A stretch of DNA of 64,000 bases from assembly GCF_958298935.1 (NCBI RefSeq), contig NC_084921.1, forward strand, positions 38,163,001 through 38,227,000. Direction: 5' to 3'. This document shows positions 35,435 through 46,943 of the stretch, piece by piece (within the stretch, counting starts at the first letter, position 1; each line of letters opens with the position of its first letter). A program made the translations under genes and the position numbers. The stretch is from Phragmites australis (Eukaryota > Streptophyta > Magnoliopsida > Poales > Poaceae). The notes below the pieces were generated by a model. That model had not been told where the DNA came from and did no database searches. It worked only from the letters and a program-made list of their open reading frames with translations.

Positions 35435-36430
35435 CACTACAGAAATAGTCATCAGTACCGGCTCAAAAGTGACATCAATAACGGTTTTTAACTGGTACTG
35501 ATTACTCGGCACTGATAGTCATGGACTATCAGTGCCGGTTTTTGAGCCGGCACTGATAATGATTAGCAGTGCCGGCTGAAGAATAAAATCCGGCACTGAT
35601 ACAAAGAATATCCGTGCCGGTTCTTAGTAAAAGCCGGCACTGATATTATACATATCAGTGCTGGTTTTTTATGTTAAGCCGGCACTGATAGACCATCCCT
35701 CAAAATATAGTCATTGCAAATGTCACATAAAGCACATGCACATATAATAATCTCAACACATAATGTATCACACATATACATAATTCATTCTCATCTCATT
35801 CATGCATATGTAACCATGTTATTTTACATGTCATTGACTACGGATCATAACTAATAATAATTTACAACAATAGTTCATAATTAACAGAAGTATACAAGAC
35901 AAGGGTAAGAAACAATATTATTCAATTGTTCTTGTTGACCGAGGACCCTGAACTACTTTTTTGCCTTTCGAAGAATCAGGTAACGAACTCTACGGGTCTT
36001 TTGAAGGATCGGATCCGTCAATACACCATTTAGGAACATGGTACCACCACAACTCTGGAATGATTTGGTCATTGATGAACCCGCAGAGTTGTTCCTGAAT
36101 TACGTTGATTCTTCGCGACGTGAGGATACCTGTTTCCAACTGGAGGTCCTGCAAGTACCAGAATTGAAGAAATTAATCTATTTAAAACTAGTAGGAACTG
36201 AAAATTAAACATCAATATCTATACCACTTACCTCAGCTTTTTCTATTTGACTATAATTGCTTTTGGTCCATATAAAATCATATATATAGTAGCCACATAA
36301 ATTGTTGTCCTAAATCTGAATTTAAAAAAAAAATCTGTTACGATTCTCTATTCCTTCCACGCGGCCAAGGGGCGCCGTTGAATCTAATACCCAAAGCGGA
36401 GATCGAAGCCCCGGATCTTGTCAATATTTG
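35435..36430. mobile_element. CACTA (En/Spm) transposon, one terminus and adjacent region
   Basis: Begins CACTACAGAAATAGTC at 35435, the signature terminus of CACTA elements. About 260 bp of subterminal repeats follow (GCCGGCACTGATA and its complement TATCAGTGCCGG in alternating orientation), which would be the transposase-binding region. At about 35940-36150 the minus strand has a degenerate coding-like stretch ending in an exon-like boundary. No second TAGTG end was found, so the element is probably truncated; the right limit given is approximate. Confidence 0.8.
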
Positions 36431-37679
36431 TGTATTACGCCCATTGGTGATTGCAGATTTGTACACTCGATCATCTCTTGTTATTATACGTCTTGATCAT
36501 CTCAAGCTCTCAGAAACAGCCAGCCAACCTACTGAAAAAAAAAAGAAACCGTGAATGTTGCGGAACTCAAACATCAGAATTGTCATTACACGCCTTGATC
36601 ATCTCAAGCTTTGGCCCTGTTTGGAATGCAAAAAAATCTTATTAATATTGTAGAGACACAAATATAATCCCCATAGTAAGAAACTCCAACGTTCCCAAAG
36701 ACACCTTTGTTTTAGGTAGAAAGCATGTACACCGGGAGTGAGTCATGCTCCGAAGAAAGCAGTACAGGAAGAAAAATCTATAAGATCCTTTACCGAAAGA
36801 TCTCTATGAGATTCTGATCTATACCGTTCTTTATTGATTTAATGACTGATATATGCAACTGAGAAAAAAAGGTAACACGTGACATACATAAGAGAAAATC
36901 TTTGTGTAAACTTATATCTTATAAAATTTACTTCCAGCGATACGACTCACTTGCGCGCGACTGCATCCATGGAGTTTTGCTTAGTTCACTACACCTGTGA
37001 TCTTGTGTATTTGCATTTCCAAGAGCACCATGAAGCGTAATACTGTAGCCGATATGAAACGACGGCCCGTTCCAGCCTTTCAGCGCGGGCCACAGGCACG
37101 CATCCGTGTAGACGGACGGATCCAACCGAAATCCGGCGCCGCGAGGGAAGGCTCTGACCGGCTCCGAGCACCTGACGCAGCCAGCAGGGCGCGCACAAGC
37201 ACGAAGCGCGTCGCCCAACCCACACCACACCACAGGCACACAGCACCACGCTACCACCTCCCCCCCTTGTCCATCAGTTCACGAGCCAACAACGCCAAGC
37301 GCGGCAGGTGCCGCCCTCGCCTACTCTGACGCACTGCACTGCACTGCACTGCACAGCACAGGGAGCCACCACCCTATTAGATTACTAGTAACCTAAACTA
37401 AACTAAGCTGGAGTAGAAAACTGCCTCCCCCTCGCAAGATAAATTCGCACTCCGAGGCGGCACACACACGCACAGCTCGAAACGCGAGCGCAAACAAGCG
37501 CAGCAGCGCCATTATCACCGCAGCAGCAGCGCTTGCAATGGCAGCTCGGCTGCTTTAAGCTTCGAGGAGCGAGGAGACGCGCGCATTGGCGGCGCCGTAC
37601 ACCGCCGACGCCGATCGCCGGCCATTGCGTTGGGTTGCTCGGCGGCCTACCTAGCATAAAAAAGCGGCGCCCCTCGCGA
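36431..37679 (+). other. Upstream region and 5' leader of the aspartic protease gene
   Basis: Changes from AT-rich to GC-rich at about 37040. A (CACTG)n microsatellite lies near 37330-37352. The last 250 bp or so is presumably the 5' UTR. An in-frame upstream ATG at 37533 exists, but the ATG at 37680 directly precedes the signal-peptide-like segment and is preferred. Confidence 0.4.
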
Positions 37680-40600
37680 ATGGCGGGTCGCCGCCTGATG
37701 CTGCTGCTGGTGACAGCAGCGGTGGCCGTGTTCATGGCCGCCGCCCCGGCCGGCGGGAGCAAGTCGGTGCGGTTCGACCTGCTCCACCGGAAGCCGGCGT
37801 CCCTCGCCGAGCAGGCGCGCATGGACCGGGCGCGCGCGGCGTCTATCTCCGCGCGCAGGCGGCGCCGCGCGGCGGAGACCAAGACCAAGACCAAGACCAC
37901 GGCCAAGGCCAAGGCGGCGCCTGCGGCCGAGGCCTTCGCGATGCCGCTCTCCTCGGGGGCGTACACGGGCACGGGGCAGTACTTCGTACGCTTCCGCGTG
38001 GGCACCCCGGCGCAGCCGTTCCTGCTCGTGGCCGACACCGGCAGCGACCTGACCTGGGTCAAGTGCCGGCGCCCCGCTCCCGCCCACGGCGCGGCGAACG
38101 GCTCCTCGCACTCGTCGGCCTCCCCGCACGGGCGCGTGTTCCGGCCGGACAAGTCCCGGACGTGGGCGTCCATCCCGTGCTCGTCGGACACCTGCACGGC
38201 GTCCCTCCCCTTCTCCCTCGCCGCCTGCCCCACGCCTGGCAGCCCCTGCGCCTACGACTACCGGTCAGTCCACCTCCACCCCCCCCCCCCCGCCCACCTT
38301 CCGTACCAATTCGCATTCCATCCTCCATAACCAGAGCCTTAACCCGTGCTTTACTTATAGCACCACCCGTACGGTTACTAATAAATCTCTGTGCGGTAAT
38401 GGCGCTCGACCGATCCATCGATCTGGGTGTGGGGCGTGCGTGGCTAATTCGGTCCTTGCATTGATGAGATGCCAGCAGCAGCAGCAGCAGCGACAGCAGT
38501 TAGTGGCTGCCTTGTTGGTTGGTGGGTGAGTAGGATCTCGCAACGCAATGCAATGCGATGCAAAGGCCGTGGCGACGGCAACGGCGAAGCAGCGCGGGGT
38601 GGGCATCGGGGGTGCGTGTTTAATGCGGCGCAGCTCCGGCCTGCGTATCGCCGCGGCAGTACTTAACCACTGTAGCACTGTGTCACCAGTAGCTACCTGT
38701 AGAGCAGCACATCATTGATCGTTCAGTTCAGCACTTGAGCCATGTATTCGTTTGCGAAACGCATTCGCGTGATTGGGTTCTGCGGGCGACGATCGCGTTT
38801 GGCGATCGGATCGTCGCTTTCTCGGCGGTGAGAGGAGGCGCGCTGCTTGCTCTGCTCTTGCGCGCGCGCGCGCACAATCATTCATCGTCCACATCTGTTG
38901 CCTTCCTTTCATGTGCTTTACGAGTCGTCTCGTCTCCCACCCCAGAGCTGTCACGGCCATCATGCGCTCTGCCCAGCAAAGCGGAGGACCCCGGGCAAAC
39001 AATGACGCTGCCCATGCCGATCTCTCTCGCCCTCGTCAAAGGCGATAAGCATCACGCTTGGTGCACGCGCGGCATGTGCATTGGATCCCGACTGCAGAAA
39101 AGTACGCCCGTGGCGGGCATCGATGTCCTGGGCGCTTGTTCTTTACCTGGTTTTCTAAAGCGGGAAGAGGGTGGGAAAACAGCGTCCTGGTGCCATGTAC
39201 TGCCTGCCAACAGCGGCGTCGCAGAATTGCACCCCGAACGTGGCGGTAGCTACTGCCTGCCCTGCCCTGCCCTGCGCCGCTCTGCTCCGTCATGTGCACG
39301 GTGAATTAGGTTGGACTCCATCTCCATCGGTGGCCGTGTGGGCTTGTCAGGACGTTCAGCGTATTCCTTTGGAAAAGGTTCAGTGGAAATATCTAGGCAT
39401 GTTTTTCTCTTTTCTTTCCTTTTTCCCCGCTCCAAATAAACGCCAAGCAAAGGCTACGACAACGGTACAAAATTCATCGGGATTCCAAAGAGGTCGATTG
39501 GACTTGCGCAGTTCTGGCGTTCGTTGTGGAGTGCACAGCAAGACGTCTTGCTACATGGCCAAAAGGACATCCTAGTCTCATCATGTTCCTTTGCCTGTCT
39601 GTGCGTTCCAAGGTACGAGTATATACAATATCATCAACAATCGAGTGCCGGGCTCTGTCTGGACAATTATTATTTTTCTGCACATTTTGATGGTTGAGCT
39701 CTAGTACTCAGCGGCCGAAGAGAAGGAGAGCAGGAGGAAGATGAAGAAACCTCCTACTTCGTAGCTCTGCATTCGTGACTAGTACTCTGTTTCGGCAAAA
39801 TACCATGGATTTCCTACCGGCACATATGGTTTCTTAATAAGGCTGTATGTATTCGTTCTCCTGGACCATACCAGGGCCACGTTCTCGATGGTCAAAGCAC
39901 GTTCTGATCGGCTTAGTTTAGCTGATCCTCCAGTTCGAATGCACTGTACTGGTGAACAAAAATAACTTGGCATTGAGCTGCTGCGATGATCGCGATCGCT
40001 CGTCTTTTTGCCAAGACACGTAGGGCTGCTTAATCAGGTTGGCACCGAGGCCGTAAATACGGCCTAAGCTAGGTTGCCACTGTACTGCCATGTTAGGTCC
40101 GTTTCTTGGATCCGTTGATACACAGTTCATGAAAAGACATGAGAGCGCCTTGCCCCTTGTTGGTGCTGCTCAATGATTGGGCTCAAGAGGGCTGCATTTG
40201 CAGCATGTTAGCTTGCAAGGGAGTCATGGCGTGCCATTTCTGTTGCTTGCAAGTTGGAAGTGCCCAAGCATACCTGCATACTGCATGGATAAGTACACGT
40301 GTATGCCTTTATTTGATCCTAAACTTTAAATGTCTGAAATTTATGAGATGCGATCCCGTCGGAGTTAGGGAGGAGGGGCTTTCAAAGTTTGGGTTTAGGA
40401 GGATTTCGGGATTAGAAGAAGCTCTGGGAGGTATGCTGACCTGGAGAAGGTGTGTTGTGGGGCAAACGGCGAGGCGGCAAGGATGTTGCTGGCTGCGGGT
40501 GGCGAATGACGGACGGTGGGTGATGCTGACAATAGGGGAGGTAAGGATGCACCTGACAGAGTTGGGTTAGCACAACCACAGATAGTGGGCACAAATCCGA

Positions 40601-41923
40601 TAGCAGGAGAGCCACAGAGATGGCTTGAGGTGGGCGGGGGCCAGGGGAGCGCGGTGAGGCGAGGTTCAACACACATAGGAAGACGATGACTAGAAGTAAA
40701 AGACAAAGTCATAGATGTTACATCGATATCAAATGACTGTTGTTCTTCGCTGAAAGAATCTATGTTTTCAGGCATCTGAAAAATAATCACTCTTATTTGT
40801 TACGGAAGTTATACGGTTTCCGTTCTCGGTCAAACACGGTAGCATCCAGGAGATGTTTTGATTACAGTGCAAAAGCTATTGAAGCAAGTAGGTAGTATTC
40901 ATAAAATTTGCTGCAGTTTGCAATATTTTTTGTTGATTAGTGGAGTGTAGACGATGACTACCCGATGTGGTTAGTTTAAAGAGATCCTTGAATCGCGCCA
41001 TGTGCCCATGCACACGGTGACTAACAGCCACGTACTTTTTGCTTGATCCGCGGCGCAGGTACAAGGATGGGTCGGCGGCGCGCGGCTCGGTGGGCACCGA
41101 CTCGGCGACCATCGTGCTGTCGGGGCGCGCGGCGAGGAAGGCCAAGCTGCGGGGCGTCGTGCTGGGCTGCACCGCCTCCTACAACGGCGACAGCTTCCTG
41201 GCCTCCGACGGCGTGCTCAGCCTCGGCTACAGCAACATATCCTTCGCATCCCGCGCCGCGGCGCGCTTCGGCGGACGCTTCTCCTACTGCCTCGTCGACC
41301 ACCTCGCCCCGCGGAACGCCACCAGCTACCTCACCTTCGGCCCCAACCCGGCCTTCTCCTCGTCCTCCAAAGCCGCATGCGGCGCGGCGGTTCCCGGCGC
41401 GCGAAAGACGCCGCTGCTGCTCGACCACCGGATGCACCCGTTCTACGCCGTGACCGTCAACGGCATCTCCGTCGACGGGGAGCTCCTCAAGATCCCGCGC
41501 CTCCTCTGGGACGTCGAGAGGGGCGGCGGCGCCATCGTCGACTCCGGGACGAGCCTGACGGTGCTGGCCAGGCCGGCGTACCGCGCCGTAGTGGCGGCGC
41601 TGAGCAAGAAGCTCGCCAGGCTGCCGAGGGTGACCATGGATCCGTTCGACTACTGCTACAACTGGACGTCCCCGTCGTCGGGCGAGGACCTCGCGGTGGC
41701 CATGCCGAAGCTGGCGGTGCACTTCGCGGGGTCGGCGCGGCTGGAGCCGCCGGCGAAGAGCTACGTGATCGACGCGGCGCCCGGTGTGAAGTGCATCGGC
41801 GTGCAGGAGGGGGAGTGGCCCGGGGTGTCCGTCATCGGCAACATCCTGCAGCAGGAGCACCTGTGGGAGTTCGATCTCAAGAACCGACAGCTCAGATTCA
41901 AGCGGTCGCGGTGCACGCAATGA
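37680..41923 (+). CDS. Pepsin-like (A1) aspartic protease, nucellin/NANA-type, 482 aa
   Basis: Two exons, 37680-38263 and 41059-41923, joined in phase 2 across a 2795-bp intron (donor GTCAGT, acceptor GCGCAG); 1449 nt in total. A hydrophobic signal-like N-terminus (LMLLLVTAAVAVFMAAAPA) suggests entry to the secretory pathway or, as for some relatives, the plastid. A basic, Lys-Thr-rich linker follows. The mature enzyme begins near GTGQYFVRFRVGTPAQ. The first catalytic Asp is D119 in DTGSDLTW, the second D356 in DSGTSLTV. The Cys-rich loop after the first motif and the C-terminal FDLKNRQLRFKRSRC are family features. These enzymes cleave peptide bonds at acidic or neutral pH; the plant substrates are mostly unknown. 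Both exons are very GC-rich, as usual for grasses. Gene looks intact. Confidence 0.92.
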
Positions 41924-42566
41924 TTGGGCGGGCGGCGGAGATCGACCGTTCTTCCCTCCACTTCTTTCATCCCCCCCCCCCCCCCGGTGGTGTTGGTCTT
42001 GCTGATTCTTTTTCTCTTTCTTTACCCAATGTTCAGATACTAATGCAATGAGAAATGTACCTTCTTACAATGCAAAAGTGACAAGTGTAATCAGTTTTCC
42101 TTTTCTTTTTCCACCCTTGTGTTCTTCTCATTCCGGTGAATATATATGTTCAGAGCTCATTCGTTGTCTTCTCATGTGGACAGGCTATGGCTCATGGACC
42201 TTGCAAGATTTAATTTTAGATCGAAATGTAGCCACTTTAAATTCAGTACACGATTGCCCCCCCCCCACCCCCCCAATAAAAAAATCAGTACACGTCTGCT
42301 GCTGTTTATGGTTACAATGCTGGGCTAAAAGAAGTATGTCACATGCGTTCGAGGAAGGAAATTCTACTAGATCTAGTTTTGTAAAAAAAATTATATATGT
42401 CATGTATTTTTCTTTTTTTTTAGTTATATATGGTAGTTGTTGGATAAAAAAGTACAATATGGATTAAAGTTTTGTAGGAATCTTTCCGTGAAGGCTACGT
42501 TCGAAGCACAATAAATTGGCAATATCCAAAAGCCCAACGGGTCAAAACCGGAGACAACAAAGAGGA
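41924..42566. other. Intergenic between the protease and nitrobindin-like genes
   Basis: Holds the 3' UTR of the protease gene and the promoter of the next gene, in only about 640 bp. C runs occur at 41971-41984 and 42257-42273. No further gene. Confidence 0.5.
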
Positions 42567-44772
42567 ATGGAAGCCGCCGGCGCAGCCACGCCTCCGGCGC
42601 CGCACCCGGCGGTGGAGCCGCTGGCCTTCCTACTGGGCAAGTGGCGCGGGGAAGGCGAGGGCAGCTTCCCCACCATCTCCTCCTTCCGCTACGGCGAGGA
42701 GCTCCTCTTCTCCCACCACCCCTCCAAGGTACACCCTCTAGCCTGTGATGCGATTTTTTTTTTTGCCTTTGGCTACTCAAAGCTTAAGTGGAGCCTTTTT
42801 CTTGACTTGACGGGTTGGGGGTGGGCGCGCGAAACGCAGCCGATGATCTCGTACACTCAGAGGACGTGGAAGGCGGCGTCAGGCGAGCCGATGCACGCCG
42901 AGAGTGGGTACTGGCGGCCCCGCCCCGACGGTTCCGTCGAGGTGGTCATCGCGCAGAGCACAGGCCTTGCCGAGGTCCAGGTGAGCTTCAAGCTTATTGG
43001 TTCCCTCAAGTATTGCTGGATGTGCACTTCTGGGACAATTGCAAATTGATAGTCCCTCTGATCCCAAATATAAGTCTATTAGAATATCGATCTTTAATAT
43101 GATATTTTGACTAATAATATCTGAAGAAATAGAAAGAGTTATGTACTATGAAAGTATTTTTCATAATGAATCTAGTAACAACAACCTTATGTTATAAATC
43201 TATATGTTTTTTGAGCTATTGATGGTCAAAGCTAAAAATGTTTGACTTAGGACAAACCCAAGTGGACTTATATTTGGGATCGAAGGTAGTATACTGTTTT
43301 AGTTGTGGATATTTCCATCGATCCATCGCATGCCTAGTGAATCACTGGACTTATATTTGGGATCGAAGGTAGTATACTGTTTTAGTTGTGGATATTGCCA
43401 TCGACCCATTGTATGCCTGGTGAATCACTGCACATTCCGTTGCTTGCATTGGTATGGAAAGAATGATTTTTGCTGCTGCACCAAGAGATGCAGGAAAGTA
43501 GCATCCTGAAACTAGCATCAGGCCCCAGTTTTCATTGCAGAATTTTTATTCTATTCTTGTATTTAGTATGTTAAATTGTATCAGTGATTGAAGGAAATGT
43601 GTGGGAATAGCATTGTAGCATAGCAGCTAACTGAAGTTTTATGCACGGGAAATGCTCTATTGCTACCAGGCAATAGAATAGATGAGTGAATTCAACAGCA
43701 AATGTTCAGGCAGTCTAGATCTTTGTGGTTCCTTTACTTCCTATGTTTAGAAACAACTGATACATTAAGTACATCATAGTTATTAGCTAATAATCATCCC
43801 ATGGACCTCTTGAAACTTGTTGATAAATGGAAAGTATAGGTTCACATTATAGTTGTTATCGTTTAAATATGTTGCTCACAGGGCTAAAAGGTACTCATAA
43901 CTCAGATTCAGTGTGTTAGAATTAGGATCCATCAGACAGAGTGTTTCTTTTGTTGCTAGCTGAAAGCTCTGTTATTTTTTTCTGTAAATTTGTATGATTC
44001 ATATTCCTTCAGTAACAGTGCTTGATTTATTGCATAATGTCTTTGCTTTTATAAAATCGCAGAAGGGTTCATATGATGCTGAAAAGAAAACAGCGACACT
44101 CCAAAGCGAACTTGTAGGCAATGCATCAAAGGTACTGCTCACCGGATAACTATGGTTCCCTGTTATCATTTTTTATTTCAAGCCTTCTCTGCTGCATTTT
44201 ATCCCCTAAAAAATAGATCGTGATACAGAATATATGGAGCTTCTATACTTGTAGCAAGCTAATGAATTTTTGCGTCAAGAAATCCATCTTTGCTTAGGAA
44301 CAAGTCTACTTTTCAGATTACTGTACTCTTATATGCTTTTCTGTTCGCGAATTATGTAGGTAGTAGCATAGCTTGGTCCATCTGGTGGAGCCTATATAAA
44401 TTTTTTCGTAGGTTCTCACATTTGAGTTTTGGCTGCCCCCTAGGTTCAGTCCGTCTTGGAATTGCTATTTTGAACTTGCTGTGGTTTGATTGCATCGCCT
44501 TCACACGTTCTCCTGAGCTAGATCTGTTACAGCTGCTACAGTTTAGATACAGATGCCCGGATAGGATCTCACCTGCTCTGATGACCTTAGAACCCACGAG
44601 ATAGATGGAGTCAGCTGTTGTCTTTTCTACTAATATTGCGTAATTTTGGCAGGTGAAGCAGATCACAAGAGCTTTTCAAGTGGTAGAAGGGGAGCTCTCG
44701 TACGTCGTTCAGATGGCAACAATCACTACTAGCCTACAGCCACATCTCAAGGCCCTTCTCAAAAAGATTTGA
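42567..44772 (+). CDS. Nitrobindin-like heme beta-barrel protein (THAP4/DUF1794 family), 163 aa
   Basis: Four exons: 42567-42728, 42840-42980, 44063-44131 and 44653-44772. All introns are phase 0 with GT-AG borders, and the total of 163 residues is close to the Arabidopsis nitrobindin (about 166). The protein starts MEAAGAATPP and has the conserved LAFLLGKWRGEGEGSFPTI start of the barrel. FRYGEELLFSHHPSK, ISYTQRTWK and ESGYWRPRPDGSVEVVIAQS follow. It ends with LQPHLKALLKKI, whose His matches the proximal heme ligand of plant nitrobindins. Members bind ferric heme in a ten-stranded barrel, react with nitric oxide, and can isomerise peroxynitrite; a cytosolic location is expected. Intron 2 hosts a Stowaway MITE, and the 3' UTR carries a tandem duplication. 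Coding frame looks intact. Confidence 0.93.
43052..43289. mobile_element. Stowaway-type MITE in intron 2 of the nitrobindin-like gene
   Basis: The left end reads TCCCTCTGATCCCAAATATA and the right end is its approximate inverse, TATATTTGGGATCGAAGG. TA dinucleotides on both sides fit Stowaway (Tc1/mariner) target choice. About 238 bp, non-coding, within the intron and well away from its splice sites. Confidence 0.8.
43263..43428. repeat. 83-bp tandem duplication spanning the MITE right end
   Basis: 43263-43345 and 43346-43428 are near-identical direct copies (both start TGGACTTATATTTGGGATCG and include AGTATACTGTTTTAGTTGTG). The unit begins inside the right terminal repeat of the Stowaway element and runs into the flank, so it formed after insertion. 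Confidence 0.9.
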
Positions 44773-44780
44773 AGATGACA

Positions 44781-44914
44781 GTCAATGTGTGGGTCACCTG
44801 ACTTCCTGAACACAAACTTCTGTTCATCACTTGAGGGAAACCTGTAAGTCAATGTGTGGGTCACCTGACTTCCTGAACACAAACTTCTGTTCATCACTTG
44901 AGGGAAACCTGTAC
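44781..44914. repeat. 67-bp tandem duplication in the 3' UTR of the nitrobindin-like gene
   Basis: 44781-44847 and 44848-44914 are identical or nearly so (GTCAATGTGTGGGTCACCTG ... GAGGGAAACCTGTA). The first copy starts nine bases after the stop codon. Confidence 0.95.
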
Positions 44915-45238
44915 GTTCAATAATCTCTTAGGAACTGTCATACATGTATACAGCTGAACATTCAGCCTCTACGTCTACAGACATTTCATTTCCAAGACAC
45001 TACATATTTTTGATAGATGAATGCGCGTGAGCTCTTGCATCTCATACCAACTGATGAGCAGATGCACAATTGAAGTGGTGCTTTAGGGGGTGTTGGGCAG
45101 GACTCCAGGTCCAAGATTCATGTTGGATCTGGGTGAAGCTCCGCCAACCTAGGTGGCTTCACATCTTCTTAGAGCAGCCTGATCCATATAGTTGCTCCCC
45201 TCGAACTGCAAATTTGTAGAGCAGGTAAAATAATGCTC

Positions 45239-45533
45239 TATAAAATCTAGTTAACAATATCCTTATTGAGTTGGGAGGAAATTACCCGCCACTGCTACAT
45301 AATACCCCTCCCTCGCTGGCCCCTCCCCCTCTTGACTCGTCTCCCATCAGCCCTCATTGTTCTCTCCTGCTCTGGCGGTGGCCTCCCGCGAAGCCCTAGC
45401 AAGCTGCTGCCGCTGCCAGGACACTGGAAAACGGAGCCCGCTGCCGTCCCTCAGGCTCGTTTGCGGCCTGGCCATCGATCCTCCTCCAGCTCGCCCGGCC
45501 ACCGAAGGTTGTCCTCCTCGCCAGCAAGGTGAG
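45239..45533 (+). promoter_or_regulatory. Possible promoter and first exon without an evident gene body
   Basis: TATAAAA at 45239-45245 is followed by about 270 bp of C/T-rich, GC-rich sequence resembling a grass 5' UTR, ending in a good splice donor (AGCAAG/GTGAGT at 45533/45534). A candidate second exon lies at 46687-46766. Beyond that the sequence runs into an inverted duplication and a copia element, and no coding exons are found. Confidence 0.35.
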
Positions 45534-46052
45534 TTCCATCCCACTTCCCGGCGAGTTCCATCCCACTTTTCAGATCTGACGCGTACCAATCTGACGCTGG
45601 TTCAGTAGTTAGGATATCAACTTCTGCCCTGCCCTGCCCTGCCCTGCTGTGCTTTCCTGTAATTCTCTTATGCATGCCTGTTACTCGCAGTGTGCGGGGC
45701 TGAGAGTGGATTAGATAGGTTCATTGCTGGTAATTCGCGGATTGGCGCTACAGGGAATTGTAGTTGCTTCGGTGTTCTAGTAGGGTTTTAATGTTTATTA
45801 ATCTCTGGCACCATACGTGTTTGTATGTTTGGTATCTGTACTGCATGCACCTACAATCAGATAAGATCTCTCACACCACACGCTTCGCAATTTCGATCTG
45901 CTACGTGCAGAAAGGAAATGAAAGGACCATATATATACATACATTTCAATGTGATACGTTTGTTTCTTTAGTGGTTTTCTTCCATTGATCACATATACAA
46001 TACATTTTGTTTCTTTAGTCGATTTTTGCTACTTGTCAGTAATCTACATGCG

Positions 46053-46625
46053 GAATTTGGACCTCATTAGCATTGTGTATGTGAAGCAAAGTAGCAGCAG
46101 TTGTGGGCTAGGTGAGAACTTGTTATTTTCTTTGTTGCGATGGATTTGTAGTGATATAAGAAAGGATCAGATTCGAAATAATGATAAACGTGATAGGATA
46201 AGGGTAACGTTAATTGAAGAAAACTTATTCAATATTAGTTGAGATGGTTTGGACATATCTAACGAAGTTCTCTAGAGTTATCCATACATAGTAGGATACT
46301 AAGACGCGCTGATAATATGAAGAGAGATATGGGTTGACCAAACGTAACATGTGAGGAGTTTGTAAAGATAGACTTGAAGGAATAGAATATCTCCAGAGAA
46401 ATATCTATGGATAGAAGCGCGTGAAAATTAACAATCTACGTGTCAGAACTATAACTTATTTATCAGTCTTCTTATACCGTTATTACTTTTATTTTTTTTA
46501 CTATTACTTAGTACCTATATCTATTTTTGTTTTATTATCATCTTTTTAGTTAGATCTTGTGGATTTCATCTCTAGTTCACGTAATTTGCTTAGGACACAG
46601 GTTTGTTGTTGTTGTTGTTATATAT
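46053..46625 (+). mobile_element. RTE-type LINE, 5'-truncated, with target-site duplication
   Basis: The translated sequence LLRWICSDIRKDQIRNNDKR ... RIRVTLIEENLF, followed by broken frames, matches the C-terminal end of plant RTE reverse transcriptases. It ends in a (TTG)n microsatellite tail, typical of RTE elements. GTCAGTAATCTACATGC at 46036-46052 recurs as GTCGGTAATCTACATGC just after the tail (46626-46642), a 17-bp target-site duplication with one change. Confidence 0.8.
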
Positions 46626-46686
46626 GTCGGTAATCTACATGCTGTTGTTATGTGTTATTATTTTATTTTTTTGCTACTTGTCAGTA

Positions 46687-46766
46687 ATATTGCTCGGCCT
46701 GAAGACCAGAGCTCCAAGTCAATTCTTAGAAATTCTATTGGACTACTACCAGAAATGCCAGAAATG
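46687..46766 (+). other. Candidate exon of the orphan transcript
   Basis: Preceded by CTTGTCAG and followed by GTAGCT, with an open frame between (IARPEDQSSKSILRNSIGLL). If spliced to 45533, one frame continues across the junction, but no ATG is present in that frame in the first exon. It may be the remnant of a gene broken by later insertions. Confidence 0.25.
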
Positions 46767-46943
46767 GTAGCTACTACTTTCACAATTCTCATCATATAAA
46801 ACCGAAGTGATATGTCTTGTCACAGTAGAATATTGTAATTTAGTAATTAACATGAGTGCAAAACTGGTTCTTCTCACAATATAAAATGATGTTTGTCCTG
46901 TGTTCTTGTTTGTTCTTTCGTTCATTCAGTTCAGTGAAACTGA

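Noticed and set aside
37403..38233. Minus-strand 276-codon frame opposite the protease exon 1
   Set aside because: Basic, Ala/Arg-rich antisense shadow; the plus strand carries the DTGSDLTW protease with a signal peptide.
41021..42051. Long frames on both strands over protease exon 2
   Set aside because: GC-rich shadows. The true frame has DSGTSLTV and joins exon 1 in phase.
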